Assembly: GCA_943370385.1 (NCBI GenBank)
Contig: CALRQT020000004.1
Location: forward strand, 124,001 to 188,000
DNA length: 64,000 nt
Source: BAIKAL-G1 sp943370385
GTDB taxonomy: Bacteria; Cyanobacteriota; Cyanobacteriia; PCC-6307; Cyanobiaceae
Direction of reading: 5' to 3'
Below, in pieces: positions 24,711 to 33,666 of this stretch. Each line of letters opens with the position of its first letter. Position 1 is the first letter of the stretch. Made by a program: the position numbers and the translations under genes. The notes beneath the pieces were generated by a model, which worked only from the letters and a program-made list of their open reading frames with translations, did not search any database and had not been told where the DNA came from.

Positions 24711-25871
24711 CTAGGGGCCGCCGAGGAGCTGGTCGCAGGCCTGGTCACAGGCCCGGGCCAGGGCATCGGGGCTGCGGCCGCTCAGTTCCCAGAGCAGGGC
24801 CAAGCCGCCGGCCCCCACGCCCTCCTTCACATAGCCGGCCTCGTAATCGCGCAGGCGGGCCGAGCGGCACTGCTGGAAGCGCAGGTTGGCGGCGAAGGCC
24901 AGGGGCTCCACCTGCCAGCGGGCCCCCAGGCGCTGCAGCAGCAGGGTCAGATCGCTGCTGGCTTCCGCCGCCACCCAGGCGGTGGTGCCGATCGCCACCT
25001 GGCGGGCTAGGGCCAGGCGGCTGGCGGGGGGGCTGAGGGCCACGGCCAGGGCCCACACGGCCGCCATCTGGCTGCCGCCCGCCAGCAGCACGGGTCGCCC
25101 CGCCCCCCCCGTCCCCAAGACCAGGCCCGCCGCTAGGGCCTGCATTGGATCCCCCACGGCGGCCAACACCGCCAACGGATCGGCCCCAGGGCCCCCAGCC
25201 CCCCTGGGGCCGGCGAGGCCAGCGGCCCTGAGGCCCCGCTCCACGAGGTCGGTTTTGAGGGCGTGGACGGGTTCCAGCAGGCTGCCGCTCACCAGGCCCG
25301 CCACCTCCAGCCCCAGGCCGGTGAGCACCGCCTGGGCCGTGGTCGTGCCGCCGGGAACGCATTCGGCGATCAGCAGGGGCTCCTGGGGGCCCTTGGCGGC
25401 CAGGAGCCGGCCCCAGCGCTGCCCTAGCGCCAGCAGCTGCCGCACCCGGACCGGCTCCAGGGCCTGGCCGCTGCTCAGGCATCGGGCCGGGGTTTGGCCG
25501 AGCTGGAGATGGGGCACGGCTGGAGCCACGGCGGCCCCCAGGTCCACCACCAGGGGATCGAGGCCCAGTTCGCTCACCACCCGATGGGCGATCAGGGCCG
25601 GACTGACCCCCGCCGGCAGGGGCGGCAGGGCGTGGCGCCGCGCGGCCCCCGGGCCCAGTAGGAGCAGTTCGGCATCGGCGGCGGCGGTCCAGCGGCGCGA
25701 TTCGGGCGTGGCGCCGGCGGCAGAAATGCCCGGCACGGCGGCGGTGTCGGTGCCAGCCAGCAGCAGCAACACCGTGGTGTGGCGCCAGTGGGCGGCGCAG
25801 GCGCTGAGCCAGGCCCCGGCGCTGGCGGCATCACCACTGAGGCGCCGGGGAGGGGAGGGGGCGGCCGGCAC
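24711..25871 (-). CDS. Cyanobacterial/archaeal-type CobT-like nicotinate-nucleotide phosphoribosyltransferase
   Basis: 386 residues from a GTG at 25871, 5 nt after the DUF2232 stop. Segments include TTVLLLLAGTDTAAVPGISA, LIAECVPGGTTTAQAVLTGL, GLVLGTGGAGRPVLLAGGSQM and LRDYEAGYVKEGVGAGGLAL. This matches the long CobT-like family of cyanobacteria and archaea (TIGR00303 type), which differs from enterobacterial CobT. The proposed role is activation of the lower-ligand base in cobalamin-type cofactor synthesis. Picocyanobacteria make pseudocobalamin with adenine, so the real base acceptor is open. The open frame extends to 26444 but that part is antisense/alternative frame of DUF2232. Confidence 0.82.
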   Translation of the reverse strand: MPAAPSPPRRLSGDAASAGAWLSACAAHWRHTTVLLLLAGTDTAAVPGISAAGATPESRRWTAAADAELLLLGPGAARRHALPPLPAGVSPALIAHRVVSELGLDPLVVDLGAAVAPAVPHLQLGQTPARCLSSGQALEPVRVRQLLALGQRWGRLLAAKGPQEPLLIAECVPGGTTTAQAVLTGLGLEVAGLVSGSLLEPVHALKTDLVERGLRAAGLAGPRGAGGPGADPLAVLAAVGDPMQALAAGLVLGTGGAGRPVLLAGGSQMAAVWALAVALSPPASRLALARQVAIGTTAWVAAEASSDLTLLLQRLGARWQVEPLAFAANLRFQQCRSARLRDYEAGYVKEGVGAGGLALLWELSGRSPDALARACDQACDQLLGGP

Positions 25872-25876
25872 GGGGC

Positions 25877-26560
25877 CTAGAGGGGGTCGAGGGCCACCAG
25901 GGCCCGCAGGGCTTCGGGTGGTTCGGGAATCGGTGCCTTCAGGCGGGCAAAGATCCAGTAGGCCACGGCATGGAGGGCCAGCACATAGAGCAGGTTCTGG
26001 ATCAGCACCAATCCCAGGGCCATCAGCTGCACCTGGGGCAGGTCCGGGGCTCCGATCAGGGGGACCAGGCCGCTGAGCCACTCGAGCAGGTTGGCCGCGG
26101 CGGCGGTGATCAGCACCCAGAGGTTTTCGCCCAGTAGGACTGACAGCACCAGGACCCGCACCAGGAAGCCCGCCGCGCCGATCAGGAGGCCCACCGCGCC
26201 GGTAAGCCACCAACTCCAACGCCGCGACCAGCCCCAGCCCAACCAGAGGGCCAGCAAGCCATAGGGGAACAGCACCAGGGGGCCCCGGACCGGCCCCATG
26301 AGGGCCACCAGCAGCAGCCCCGCCACCAGCAGGCCTTCGGCGCCAGAGCGGCCCCCCTGGCGCAGCTGCAGCAGGGCCAGGGGCAGGGGCAGGGCCAGTT
26401 GGAACAGGGCGCCGCCGACGGGCAGGTAATAGAGGGCCACCCAAAGCAGGGCCATGGAGGCCGCCAGGTAGGCGGTGTCCATCATCTGGCGGGCCTGACG
26501 GCGGCTGAGGGCACGGCGATAGGGCGGGGTCCGCCCTGGCTTCGGCACGGGCATCGGCAC
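25877..26560 (-). CDS. DUF2232 family integral membrane protein (YybS-like)
   Basis: 227 residues with about six membrane helices. After a basic N-terminus (RRALSRRQARQMMDTAYLA) come hydrophobic segments such as GALFQLALPLPLALLQLR and GPLVLFPYGLLALWLGWGWS, then ENLWVLITAAAANLLEWLSG and LGLVLIQNLLYVLALHAVAY. The pattern fits DUF2232, a family of unknown function related to S-component-like transport proteins. It begins at a GTG placed directly after the TGA of the lipoprotein gene; an ATG six bases later is an alternative. It is tightly coupled to cobT. A cofactor-precursor uptake role is only inferred. Confidence 0.78.
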   Translation of the reverse strand: MPMPVPKPGRTPPYRRALSRRQARQMMDTAYLAASMALLWVALYYLPVGGALFQLALPLPLALLQLRQGGRSGAEGLLVAGLLLVALMGPVRGPLVLFPYGLLALWLGWGWSRRWSWWLTGAVGLLIGAAGFLVRVLVLSVLLGENLWVLITAAAANLLEWLSGLVPLIGAPDLPQVQLMALGLVLIQNLLYVLALHAVAYWIFARLKAPIPEPPEALRALVALDPL

Positions 26561-27250
26561 TCAGCGCACAGCCGGGGCGGGCGTGGAGCGCAGGGCGGTG
26601 GGACGGCTGCTGTTGGCGCCATCGCTGCCGGCACCGATCCTCTCGATCGTTTCCACCTCAAATGACACCCCGGCCGCCCGCAAGGCCCGGGTCACCACCT
26701 CGGCGGGGGCGGAGGGGTCGGCGCCGGGGAGCTTGAGCGTGACCCGGTAGGGGGCGGCCGCGGGGGTGGGCGTGGCAGCCCGGGGCTTGGTCGGGGCTTG
26801 GGCGCTTCCGGAGCCGGCGGTTGCCCCTTGGGCGTTGCCCTTGGCGCCTTGCTTGGCCCCAGGGCCGGCGGTGCTGTTGCCCTTCGGTTCTGGCTGGGCC
26901 GGGGTGCCTGGGCTGGGGCTGGGGGTTGCAGCGTTGCCCGAAGGGGGGACTAGGGGGGTGGTTGCGGCGATCCCCGCCGCAGGATTGGCACCGGCTTGCC
27001 CCTGGGCCGCGGAGTTGGTCCCACCGGCCGCTGGGGGCTCGGCTGGCGTGGGGGCGGGGGTGTCGAAGCTGGCGGCTAATTGCCGGGCGATCGGGTTGTT
27101 GGCACAGCCCCCCAGCAGGGGGACTAGCACCAGGGCCAGGGCGAGGCAGCGGCGGGTGCCCGGCAGCAGGGGCGGTCCCTGGGGGAAGGCCGTAGCGGCA
27201 AGGCGATTGCCATCTGGAGCCGGGAGGCGTGGCACCGCGATCACCCTCAA
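26561..27250 (-). CDS. Predicted lipoprotein with a long low-complexity linker
   Basis: 229 residues starting at a TTG that overlaps the topA stop; a GTG at 27244 is an alternative. A hydrophobic segment LALALVLVPLLGGC ends in a lipobox Cys (about residue 49), although the stretch before it is long for a signal peptide, so the true start may be internal. Residues 55-165 are almost only Pro, Ala, Gly, Ser, Thr and Asn. A small C-terminal domain (YRVTLKLPGADPSAPAEVV, TRALRAAGVSFEVETIERI) looks folded. The family is unknown. It sits in a run topA-lipoprotein-DUF2232-cobT with 0-5 nt spacing. Confidence 0.68.
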   Translation of the reverse strand: MRVIAVPRLPAPDGNRLAATAFPQGPPLLPGTRRCLALALVLVPLLGGCANNPIARQLAASFDTPAPTPAEPPAAGGTNSAAQGQAGANPAAGIAATTPLVPPSGNAATPSPSPGTPAQPEPKGNSTAGPGAKQGAKGNAQGATAGSGSAQAPTKPRAATPTPAAAPYRVTLKLPGADPSAPAEVVTRALRAAGVSFEVETIERIGAGSDGANSSRPTALRSTPAPAVR

Positions 27251-29979
27251 CTGTTGGCCGGTCTGATCACCCGCACGGCACTGGCCCGCATCCGACCGGT
27301 TTTAGTGGTGGCCGGGGGTTTCTTCGCTGCTGGCGTCATAGCAGCGGTCGCCTTGGCCGCCGGCTTGGTGCCGGAAGCCTTGGCGGCGCTGGACTTGGCG
27401 GCCCGGGTCGCCTTGGCCTTGGCCTTGCCCGTGGCGGCCTTGGCAGCCAGCAGCTCCACCGCTTGCTCCAGGGTGATCGTGTCGGCGGTGGTGCCTTCCG
27501 GCAGGGAGGCATTCACCTTGCCCTGCTTCACGTAGAGCCCATAGGGGCCATCGAACACCTGGATCGACTCGTCGGAGCCGGAAGGCGCGCCCAGGTCCTT
27601 GAGGGCGGTGCGGCCGCCGCGGCCCTTCTTGGGGGTGGCCAGCAGTTCCACGGCCCGCTCCAGGCCCACCGTCAGCACGTCGTCCTCGGCCTTAAGCGAG
27701 CGGTAGTCCTTCTCGCCCTTGCCCTTGTCGTGCACCACGTAGGGGCCGAAGCGGCCCAGGCCCGCCTGGATCTTGCCGCCAGCCGGGTGCTCGCCCAGGA
27801 GCCGCGGTAGCCGCAGCAGGCCGAGGGCGTCCTCCAGGCTGAGCTCCTCGGGTTTGGCCCCCTTGGGCAGGGAGGCCCGCTTGGGCTTGGGCACCTCGTC
27901 ACTGACCTGGCCCAGCTGCACGTAGGGCCCGTACTGGCCGAACAGCAGGTACACCTGCTCGCCGGTGTCCGGGTCTTCGCCCAGGGATTCGGGACCCTCC
28001 ACCTTTTGTTTGAGGATCAGCTCGGCTTTGTCTGCATCCAGGTCGGCCGGGGTGATTTCGCCGGGCAGGGTGGCCTTAACCAGCTCCTCGGTTCCGTCTT
28101 CGCCCACCCGCTTGGTTTCCAGGTAGGCGCCGAAGCGGCCGATCCGCACCACACAGGGCAGGCCCTCCAGGGTGATGGTGCGGGAGGCGGTGGGATCAAT
28201 GTCGCCTTCCCGTTGCTGCACCTGGGTTTCTAGGCCCAAATCCCCTTTGTAAAACTTGTTGAGATAGGGCAGCCATTGCACTGTGCCGTGGGAGATCTCA
28301 TCGAGGCTGTTCTCCATCCGGGCCGTGAAGCTGGTGTCCACCAGGTCCGGGAAGTGCTCCTCCAGCAGGGCCGTGACGGCAAAGGCCGTGAAGCTGGGCG
28401 TGAGGGCGTTGTTCAAGAGGGTGGCGTAGCCCCGATCCACGATCGTGCCGATGATCGAGGCGTAGGTGGACGGGCGACCGATGCCCTCCTTTTCCAGCAT
28501 CTTCACCAACGCCGCCTCGCTATAGCGGGCTGGGGGTTGGGTTTGGTGGCCGAGGGCCTCCACCGCCTTGCAGCTGGGGCTGTCTCCCACCTTCAGGGCC
28601 GGCAGCAACACCTCCTGGCCCTCCAGGGCGGCGTCGGGATCGTCGCTGCCTTCCACGTAGGCGCGGAAGAAGCCGGCGAAATCAATGCGCTTGCCCGAGG
28701 CCCGGAAGCGGGCCTCACCGCTCTCCAGCTCCACAGCCACCATGGTGAGGCGGGCATCGGCCATCTGGCTGGCCACGGTGCGCTTCCAGATCAGCTCATA
28801 GAGGGCCAGGTCCTTGCCATCGAGGCCCGTGTCCTTGGGGGTGCGGAAGCGTTCGCCGGCGGGGCGGATCGCCTCGTGGGCCTCCTGGGCGTTGCGGGCC
28901 TTGGTGGAGAACTGGCGGGGCGCCGGGCTGAGGAACTCCTGGCCGTATTTCTCGTTGACGCAGCTGCGGGCCGCCGTGATCGCCTGCTCGGAGAGGTGCA
29001 CCGAGTCGGTGCGCATGTAGGTGATGAAGCCGCGCTCGTAGAGGCCCTGGGCCGTGCGCATGGTCTCCCGGGCCGAGAGCCGCAGTTTGCGGTTGGACTC
29101 CTGCTGCAGGGTGCTGGTGGTGAAGGGCGGCACGGGCTTGCGCACCGTCGGTTTTTCCTCCACCTCGGCCACCCGCCAGGGGGCGGATTGGACGGCGGCC
29201 TGCAGGTTGCGGGCCTCGGCTTCGCTCAGCAATTTGACCTTGCTGCCGGCCTTGAGACCGCCGGTGTTTTCGTCGAAGTCGGCGCCGCCGGCGATCCGTT
29301 CCCCCTTGAGGTGGGTGAGCTTGGCCTCAAAGGCGCCACCGGGCTGTTGCAGCTGGGCCTTGAGGTCCCAGTAGCTGCCGCTGCGGAAGGCCCGGCGGGC
29401 CCGTTCCCGCTGCACCAACAGCCGCACCGCCACCGATTGAACCCGGCCGGCCGAGAGGCCCCAGGCCACCTTTTTCCAGAGCAGGGGCGAGAGGGTGTAG
29501 CCCACCAGGCGATCGAGGATCCGCCGGGTTTCCTGGGCATGGACGAGCTCCATGTCGAGCTCCCGGGTCTGGTCGAGGGCCCGGCTAATGGCCTCTTTGG
29601 TGATCTCGTGGAACACCATCCGCTTCACGGGCACCTTCGGGGCCAGCAGCTGCAGCAGGTGCCAGCTGATGCTTTCCCCTTCCCGGTCTTCGTCCGTGGC
29701 CAGCAGCAGGCGGTCGGCGCCCTTGAGGGCGTCCTTGAGCTCCTTGACCACCTTTTTCTTGTCCTTCGGCACCACGTAGAGCGGTTCGAAGTCGTTGGCG
29801 GTGTTGACGCCAAGGTTGGCCCACTTTTCTCCTTTGTGGGCCGCCGGGATCTCACTGGCGTTGTTGGGCAGGTCACGCACATGCCCCATCGAGGCCTCCA
29901 CCCGGAAATCCTTGGGCAGGAAGCCACGAATGGTGCGGGCCTTCGTGGGGCTCTCAACGATGACCAGGGTGTGCGCCAC
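27247..29979 (-). CDS. topA: DNA topoisomerase I (type IA)
   Basis: About 910 residues from a GTG (VAHTLVIVESPTKARTI); the open frame upstream to 30033 is not conserved. The Toprim domain carries IVESPTKA and LLATDEDREGESISWHL. The active-site Tyr is in ERGFITYMRTDSVHLSEQ. Also visible are SAGRVQSVAVRLLVQRERA, NAQEAHEAIRPAG and GIGRPSTYASIIGTIVDRGY. The C-terminus has several Topo_C repeats (GRFGAYLE, YGPYVQLG, LGRFGPYVVHD, GPYGLYVKQG) instead of Cys4 zinc fingers, then a Lys/Ala-rich basic tail of about 60 residues. It relaxes negative supercoils. It is divergent from ndhB, 137 bp away. Confidence 0.97.
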   Translation of the reverse strand: MAHTLVIVESPTKARTIRGFLPKDFRVEASMGHVRDLPNNASEIPAAHKGEKWANLGVNTANDFEPLYVVPKDKKKVVKELKDALKGADRLLLATDEDREGESISWHLLQLLAPKVPVKRMVFHEITKEAISRALDQTRELDMELVHAQETRRILDRLVGYTLSPLLWKKVAWGLSAGRVQSVAVRLLVQRERARRAFRSGSYWDLKAQLQQPGGAFEAKLTHLKGERIAGGADFDENTGGLKAGSKVKLLSEAEARNLQAAVQSAPWRVAEVEEKPTVRKPVPPFTTSTLQQESNRKLRLSARETMRTAQGLYERGFITYMRTDSVHLSEQAITAARSCVNEKYGQEFLSPAPRQFSTKARNAQEAHEAIRPAGERFRTPKDTGLDGKDLALYELIWKRTVASQMADARLTMVAVELESGEARFRASGKRIDFAGFFRAYVEGSDDPDAALEGQEVLLPALKVGDSPSCKAVEALGHQTQPPARYSEAALVKMLEKEGIGRPSTYASIIGTIVDRGYATLLNNALTPSFTAFAVTALLEEHFPDLVDTSFTARMENSLDEISHGTVQWLPYLNKFYKGDLGLETQVQQREGDIDPTASRTITLEGLPCVVRIGRFGAYLETKRVGEDGTEELVKATLPGEITPADLDADKAELILKQKVEGPESLGEDPDTGEQVYLLFGQYGPYVQLGQVSDEVPKPKRASLPKGAKPEELSLEDALGLLRLPRLLGEHPAGGKIQAGLGRFGPYVVHDKGKGEKDYRSLKAEDDVLTVGLERAVELLATPKKGRGGRTALKDLGAPSGSDESIQVFDGPYGLYVKQGKVNASLPEGTTADTITLEQAVELLAAKAATGKAKAKATRAAKSSAAKASGTKPAAKATAAMTPAAKKPPATTKTGRMRASAVRVIRPANS

Positions 29980-30116
29980 AGGCAGGCGAAAAACCGGTTC
30001 CCTCTTTATCGCATCGCCGGACCGCCTGCCCAACCCGGTGCGGGAGTGCTGAAGCCAGCAAGCTCGGGATCGACCGGCACAGCTAGAGTCTCGCCAACGG
30101 GTAAGGCTTCCCAGCA

Positions 30117-31760
30117 GTGATGACCCTCCAGGCGGCCCTCGATCCGGTTCTGGCCCTACCAGCCCTTATGGCCTTGCCGAACCCCTTCTCCATGGCCAGC
30201 CTCCTTGCCGCCGCCGGCGCGAGCCCGGCGGCCTTGCCGACGATCACGGCCCTGCAGATCAATGCCGGCGCCATTGCCCCGGAGGCGGCGGTGCTGGTGG
30301 CCATGCTGGCCTGCCTGTTGGTGGATCTGGCCGGCGAGAAGGCTGCCAGCCGCTGGGTGCCTCCAATTTGTTATGGCGGCCTGGGCGCTGCCCTCGTGCT
30401 GCTTGCGCTCCAATGGAACGCGCCGCTCCAGCCCGCCTTCCTCGGCTCGTTCCTGGCCGACAACCTGTCCATCGCCTTCCGGGGCGTGGTGGCGTCCTCC
30501 ACCTTGCTCTCCCTGCTGATCAGCTGGCGCTACGTGGAGCGGAGCGGCACGCCGGTGGGGGAATACGCCGCCATCCTGCTGGCCGCCACCCTGGGCGCCA
30601 TGGTGCTTTGCGGCTCCACCGACCTGGTGACGATCTTCGTCTCCCTAGAAACCCTCTCGGTGGCCAGCTACCTCCTGGCTGGCTACATGAAGCGGGACGC
30701 CCGCAGCTCGGAAGCGTCCCTGAAATATCTATTGGTGGGATCGGCCGCGGCGGCCGTGTTCCTCTACGGCGCTTCCCTGCTCTACGGCCTCACCGGTGGC
30801 AGCACCAGCCTCGATGCCGTCGCCCTGGCCCTGCAGACCTCCGCCACGCCGGTGGCGGCCCTGGCCCTGGTGTTCGTGTTGGCCACGGTGGCCTTCAAAA
30901 TTGCCGCTGTGCCCTTCCACCAGTGGACCCCTGACGTCTACGAGGGCTCGCCCACGCCGGTGGTGGCCTTCCTGTCGGTGGGCTCGAAGGCGGCGGGTTT
31001 TGCCCTGGCCCTGAGGATCCTGGTGGGTTGTTTTGATGGCTTCCAGGAGCAGTGGAAGCTGCTCTTCACCGTGTTGGCGATTTTGAGCATGGTGCTGGGC
31101 AACATCGTGGCCCTGGCCCAGACGTCGATGAAGCGGATGTTGGCCTACAGCTCGATCGGCCAGGCGGGCTTCGTGATGATCGGCCTGGTCTGCGGCACCG
31201 AAGACGGATTCGCCGCCATGGTGCTCTACATGGCCGCCTACCTGTTCATGAACCTGGGGGCCTTCGCCTGCATCATTCTCTTCTCCCTGCGCACCGGCAG
31301 TGATCGCATCTCCGACTACGCTGGGCTCTATCAAAAGGATCCCCTCATCACCCTGGGCCTGAGCCTTTGCCTGCTCTCCCTCGGTGGCATCCCGCCGATG
31401 CTGGGCTTTTTCGCCAAGATCTATCTGTTTTTTGCGGGATGGGCTGATCACCAGTACCTGCTTGTGGTCGTGGGCCTGGTCACCTCGGTGGTGTCGATCT
31501 ACTACTACATCTCCGTGATCAAGATGATGGTGGTGAAAGAGCCCCAGGAGGCCTCCGATGTGGTGAAGGCCTATCCGCCGATCACCTGGGCCGTTGAAGG
31601 GATGCAGCCCCTGCGGGCCGCCCTAATTACCTGCGTAGTGATTACGGCTGTCGGCGGCATTCTCTCGAACCCCGTGTTCAGCTGGGCCAGCGCCGCGGTG
31701 ACGGGCACACCGATGCTGCAACGGGCGATCACCCTGGCCAGTGCCACCCCCTTGAGTTAG
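30117..31760 (+). CDS. ndhB: NAD(P)H-quinone oxidoreductase subunit 2 (NDH-1 subunit B)
   Basis: 547 residues with about fourteen membrane helices. Antiporter-like family segments include FVSLETLSVASYLLAGYMKRD, SSEASLKYLLVGSAAAAVFLYG, FKIAAVPFHQWTPDVYEGSP and KRMLAYSSIGQAGFVMIGL, with the conserved Glu and Lys of the proton path. It is a core membrane subunit of cyanobacterial NDH-1, which serves respiration, cyclic electron flow and CO2 uptake in the thylakoid. The N-terminus is about 30 residues longer than usual, and an ATG at 30168 could be the true start. The stop is 7 nt before the ABC ATPase start. Confidence 0.96.
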   Translation: MMTLQAALDPVLALPALMALPNPFSMASLLAAAGASPAALPTITALQINAGAIAPEAAVLVAMLACLLVDLAGEKAASRWVPPICYGGLGAALVLLALQWNAPLQPAFLGSFLADNLSIAFRGVVASSTLLSLLISWRYVERSGTPVGEYAAILLAATLGAMVLCGSTDLVTIFVSLETLSVASYLLAGYMKRDARSSEASLKYLLVGSAAAAVFLYGASLLYGLTGGSTSLDAVALALQTSATPVAALALVFVLATVAFKIAAVPFHQWTPDVYEGSPTPVVAFLSVGSKAAGFALALRILVGCFDGFQEQWKLLFTVLAILSMVLGNIVALAQTSMKRMLAYSSIGQAGFVMIGLVCGTEDGFAAMVLYMAAYLFMNLGAFACIILFSLRTGSDRISDYAGLYQKDPLITLGLSLCLLSLGGIPPMLGFFAKIYLFFAGWADHQYLLVVVGLVTSVVSIYYYISVIKMMVVKEPQEASDVVKAYPPITWAVEGMQPLRAALITCVVITAVGGILSNPVFSWASAAVTGTPMLQRAITLASATPLS

Positions 31761-31767
31761 GCCTCCC

Positions 31768-32457
31768 TTGAACGATTGCGTCGCCGAACTGCGCCACATC
31801 AGCAAGGTCTATGGCGTTGGCGATACGGCCGTGGTCGCCCTCGATGACCTCACGCTGCAGGTGCAACGGGGCGAGTATCTGGCGGTGATGGGCACCTCTG
31901 GCTCGGGCAAGAGCACGGCGATGAATATCCTCGGTTGCCTCGATCGCCCCAGCAGCGGCAGTTACCACCTCAATGGCACGGCCGTGCAGGATCTCACCGA
32001 TGACGCCCTGGCCGATCTGCGCAACCGGGAGCTGGGCTTTGTCTTCCAGCAGTTCCACCTGCTGGCGGAAATGAGCGCCCTCGACAACGTGATCCTGCCG
32101 ATGATCTACGCCGGGATCCCGGCTGATGAGCGGCGCCAGCGGGCAATCGCCGCCCTGGAGCGGGTCGGTCTGGCCCAGCGGCTCAACAACAAGCCCAACC
32201 AGCTCTCCGGCGGCCAGCAGCAGCGGGTGGCCGTGGCCCGGGCGATCATCAACCAGCCCGGCCTGCTGCTCGCCGATGAACCCACCGGCGCCCTCGATTC
32301 CCGCACCACCGAGGAGGTGCTGGATCTGTTTGGTGAACTGCATCACCAGGGCATGACGATCCTGATCGTCACCCACGAACAGGAGGTGGCCGAGCGGGCC
32401 AGCCGCCTGGTCCAGTTCCACGACGGCCGCCTGCTCAGCGATAGCGCCAAAGCCTGA
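31768..32457 (+). CDS. ABC transporter ATP-binding protein (MacB/LolD/DevA type)
   Basis: 229 residues with a TTG start. Walker A is MGTSGSGKSTAMNILGCLD, the Q-loop lies in LGFVFQQFHLLAEMSALDNV, the signature is NQLSGGQQQRVAVARAI, Walker B is GLLLADEPTGALDSRTTEEV, and the His switch is ILIVTHEQEVAERASR. The compact size and these segments place it with the MacB/LolD/DevA group, which powers export or lipoprotein release with FtsX-like permeases. No such permease is adjacent, so the partner is elsewhere. It follows ndhB at 7 nt and is probably co-transcribed, then converges on an M23 peptidase gene. Confidence 0.92.
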   Translation: MNDCVAELRHISKVYGVGDTAVVALDDLTLQVQRGEYLAVMGTSGSGKSTAMNILGCLDRPSSGSYHLNGTAVQDLTDDALADLRNRELGFVFQQFHLLAEMSALDNVILPMIYAGIPADERRQRAIAALERVGLAQRLNNKPNQLSGGQQQRVAVARAIINQPGLLLADEPTGALDSRTTEEVLDLFGELHHQGMTILIVTHEQEVAERASRLVQFHDGRLLSDSAKA

Positions 32458-32475
32458 GACCGGTTAGGGATCCCC

Positions 32476-33624
32476 TCAGCCGGCTTTGGTTTTGGCCTGG
32501 CCATTGGCATGGGCCTTGGGCCGCTCCAGGCTTTGGAGCAACTGGCCCATCAGCTGGGCCACGGCATCGCTGCCCGCCAGGCCCCGGCCGGGATCCAGTT
32601 CGCCCGGTTCCACCGCCACCCAGCCGCCATCGGCGGGCTGGCGCACCTCAAAGTGCAGGTGGGGGCCGCTACTGAGGCCCGTGCTGCCGACCCGGCCGAT
32701 CACCTCCCCTTGGCGCACCCAGTCGCCAGAGCGCACATAGAGCTCCGAGAGGTGGCCGTAGAGGGTGCGGCGCAGGGGGCGCCCGTGCTCCAGCTCCACC
32801 GCCAGGCCATAGCCGCCGGCGGGGCCGCTGGCCATCACCCGCCCGGAGAGGGCCGCCACCACGGGGGTGCCCTCTGGGGCGGCCAGGTCGCGGCCGGCAT
32901 GCATCAGCCAGCTGCCTAGCAGCGGGTGCAGGCGATAGCCAAAGGTGCTGGTGGTGATCGCCGAGCCGATTACGGGGAAGAGCATCAGCCGGTCCCCATT
33001 GCCGGCCAGGGGCAGGGGCCTGGGGGTGACCCGAAAGACGCTCGAGAGGCTGAAGCTGCCCTCGCCACCGGCCAGCAAGGCGGAGACCGGCACGGAGATC
33101 GGCGGCGGCAGCAGGCCTTCCCCAAACCCACCGTTCAAGCCACCGTTCAAACCTCCGTCCAAGCCACCCGCCAGGCCGCTCTGGCCATGGCGCCGCCAGC
33201 GCACGGCAAAGCCAGCCCGGCACTCCTGCTCGGAGAGGGCGCCGGTGCGGCACGCCTGCTGCTGGGCCAGCACATCGATCGGCACCAGGGCACCCCCCTG
33301 GCGGATCTGGCTGCGCTCCGTGGGGGTCACAACCCCCTGGCGCACCAGGTTGTCGAGGGATTCATCAAATCGCCGGGGCGGCGGGCTGGCCAGGCTGTTG
33401 GTGCGGGGGCGCAGGGGGGCCAGGGACGCGGCCCCCTCAGCCGGCAGCTGGGGCGCGAGGGGGGCGCCAGGCCGGTTGGTGCTTGCGCTGCCGCCGGCTT
33501 CGCCTGCAGGCTGCCCCTCAACTTGGGCCCAGGCCAGGCCGCTGCCCACCAGGGGCACCGCTCCCAGCAGGGGCAGGGCTCCCACCACCAGGGGCAGCCA
33601 GCGGGGACAGGGCAAGGGGGACAA
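32476..33624 (-). CDS. Exported M23/LytM-family peptidase
   Basis: 382 residues from a TTG start. The signal peptide spans about residues 1-33 (ending SGLAWAQ). A Pro/Ala-rich region, a short conserved helix with paired Cys (QACRTGALSEQECRAGF), and a Gly-Leu-Asn-Gly repeat stretch follow. The C-terminal LytM domain has FGYRLHPLLGSWLMHAGRDL (zinc His and Asp) and GLSSGPHLHFEVRQP (HxH), so all zinc ligands are present. It should cut peptide cross-links in peptidoglycan, or act as an amidase activator if the catalytic site is not used. A short Lys/Ala tail ends the protein. Confidence 0.9.
   Translation of the reverse strand: MSPLPCPRWLPLVVGALPLLGAVPLVGSGLAWAQVEGQPAGEAGGSASTNRPGAPLAPQLPAEGAASLAPLRPRTNSLASPPPRRFDESLDNLVRQGVVTPTERSQIRQGGALVPIDVLAQQQACRTGALSEQECRAGFAVRWRRHGQSGLAGGLDGGLNGGLNGGFGEGLLPPPISVPVSALLAGGEGSFSLSSVFRVTPRPLPLAGNGDRLMLFPVIGSAITTSTFGYRLHPLLGSWLMHAGRDLAAPEGTPVVAALSGRVMASGPAGGYGLAVELEHGRPLRRTLYGHLSELYVRSGDWVRQGEVIGRVGSTGLSSGPHLHFEVRQPADGGWVAVEPGELDPGRGLAGSDAVAQLMGQLLQSLERPKAHANGQAKTKAG
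33128..33163 (-). repeat. Three tandem 12-bp repeats in the M23 peptidase gene
   Basis: Units CCACCGTTCAAG, CCACCGTTCAAA and CCTCCGTCCAAG follow each other directly and continue into a partial fourth copy. They encode Gly-Leu-Asn/Asp-Gly repeats. Such in-frame repeats can change copy number by slippage without breaking the frame. Confidence 0.85.
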
Positions 33625-33666
33625 AGGGCGAATCGCGATCGGAGCAGTTTAGAAATTTGGCGCAGT

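Noticed and set aside
28276..30120. 614-codon plus-strand open frame opposite topA
   Set aside because: Antisense of a fully conserved topoisomerase I gene; low-complexity translation with no recognisable motif.
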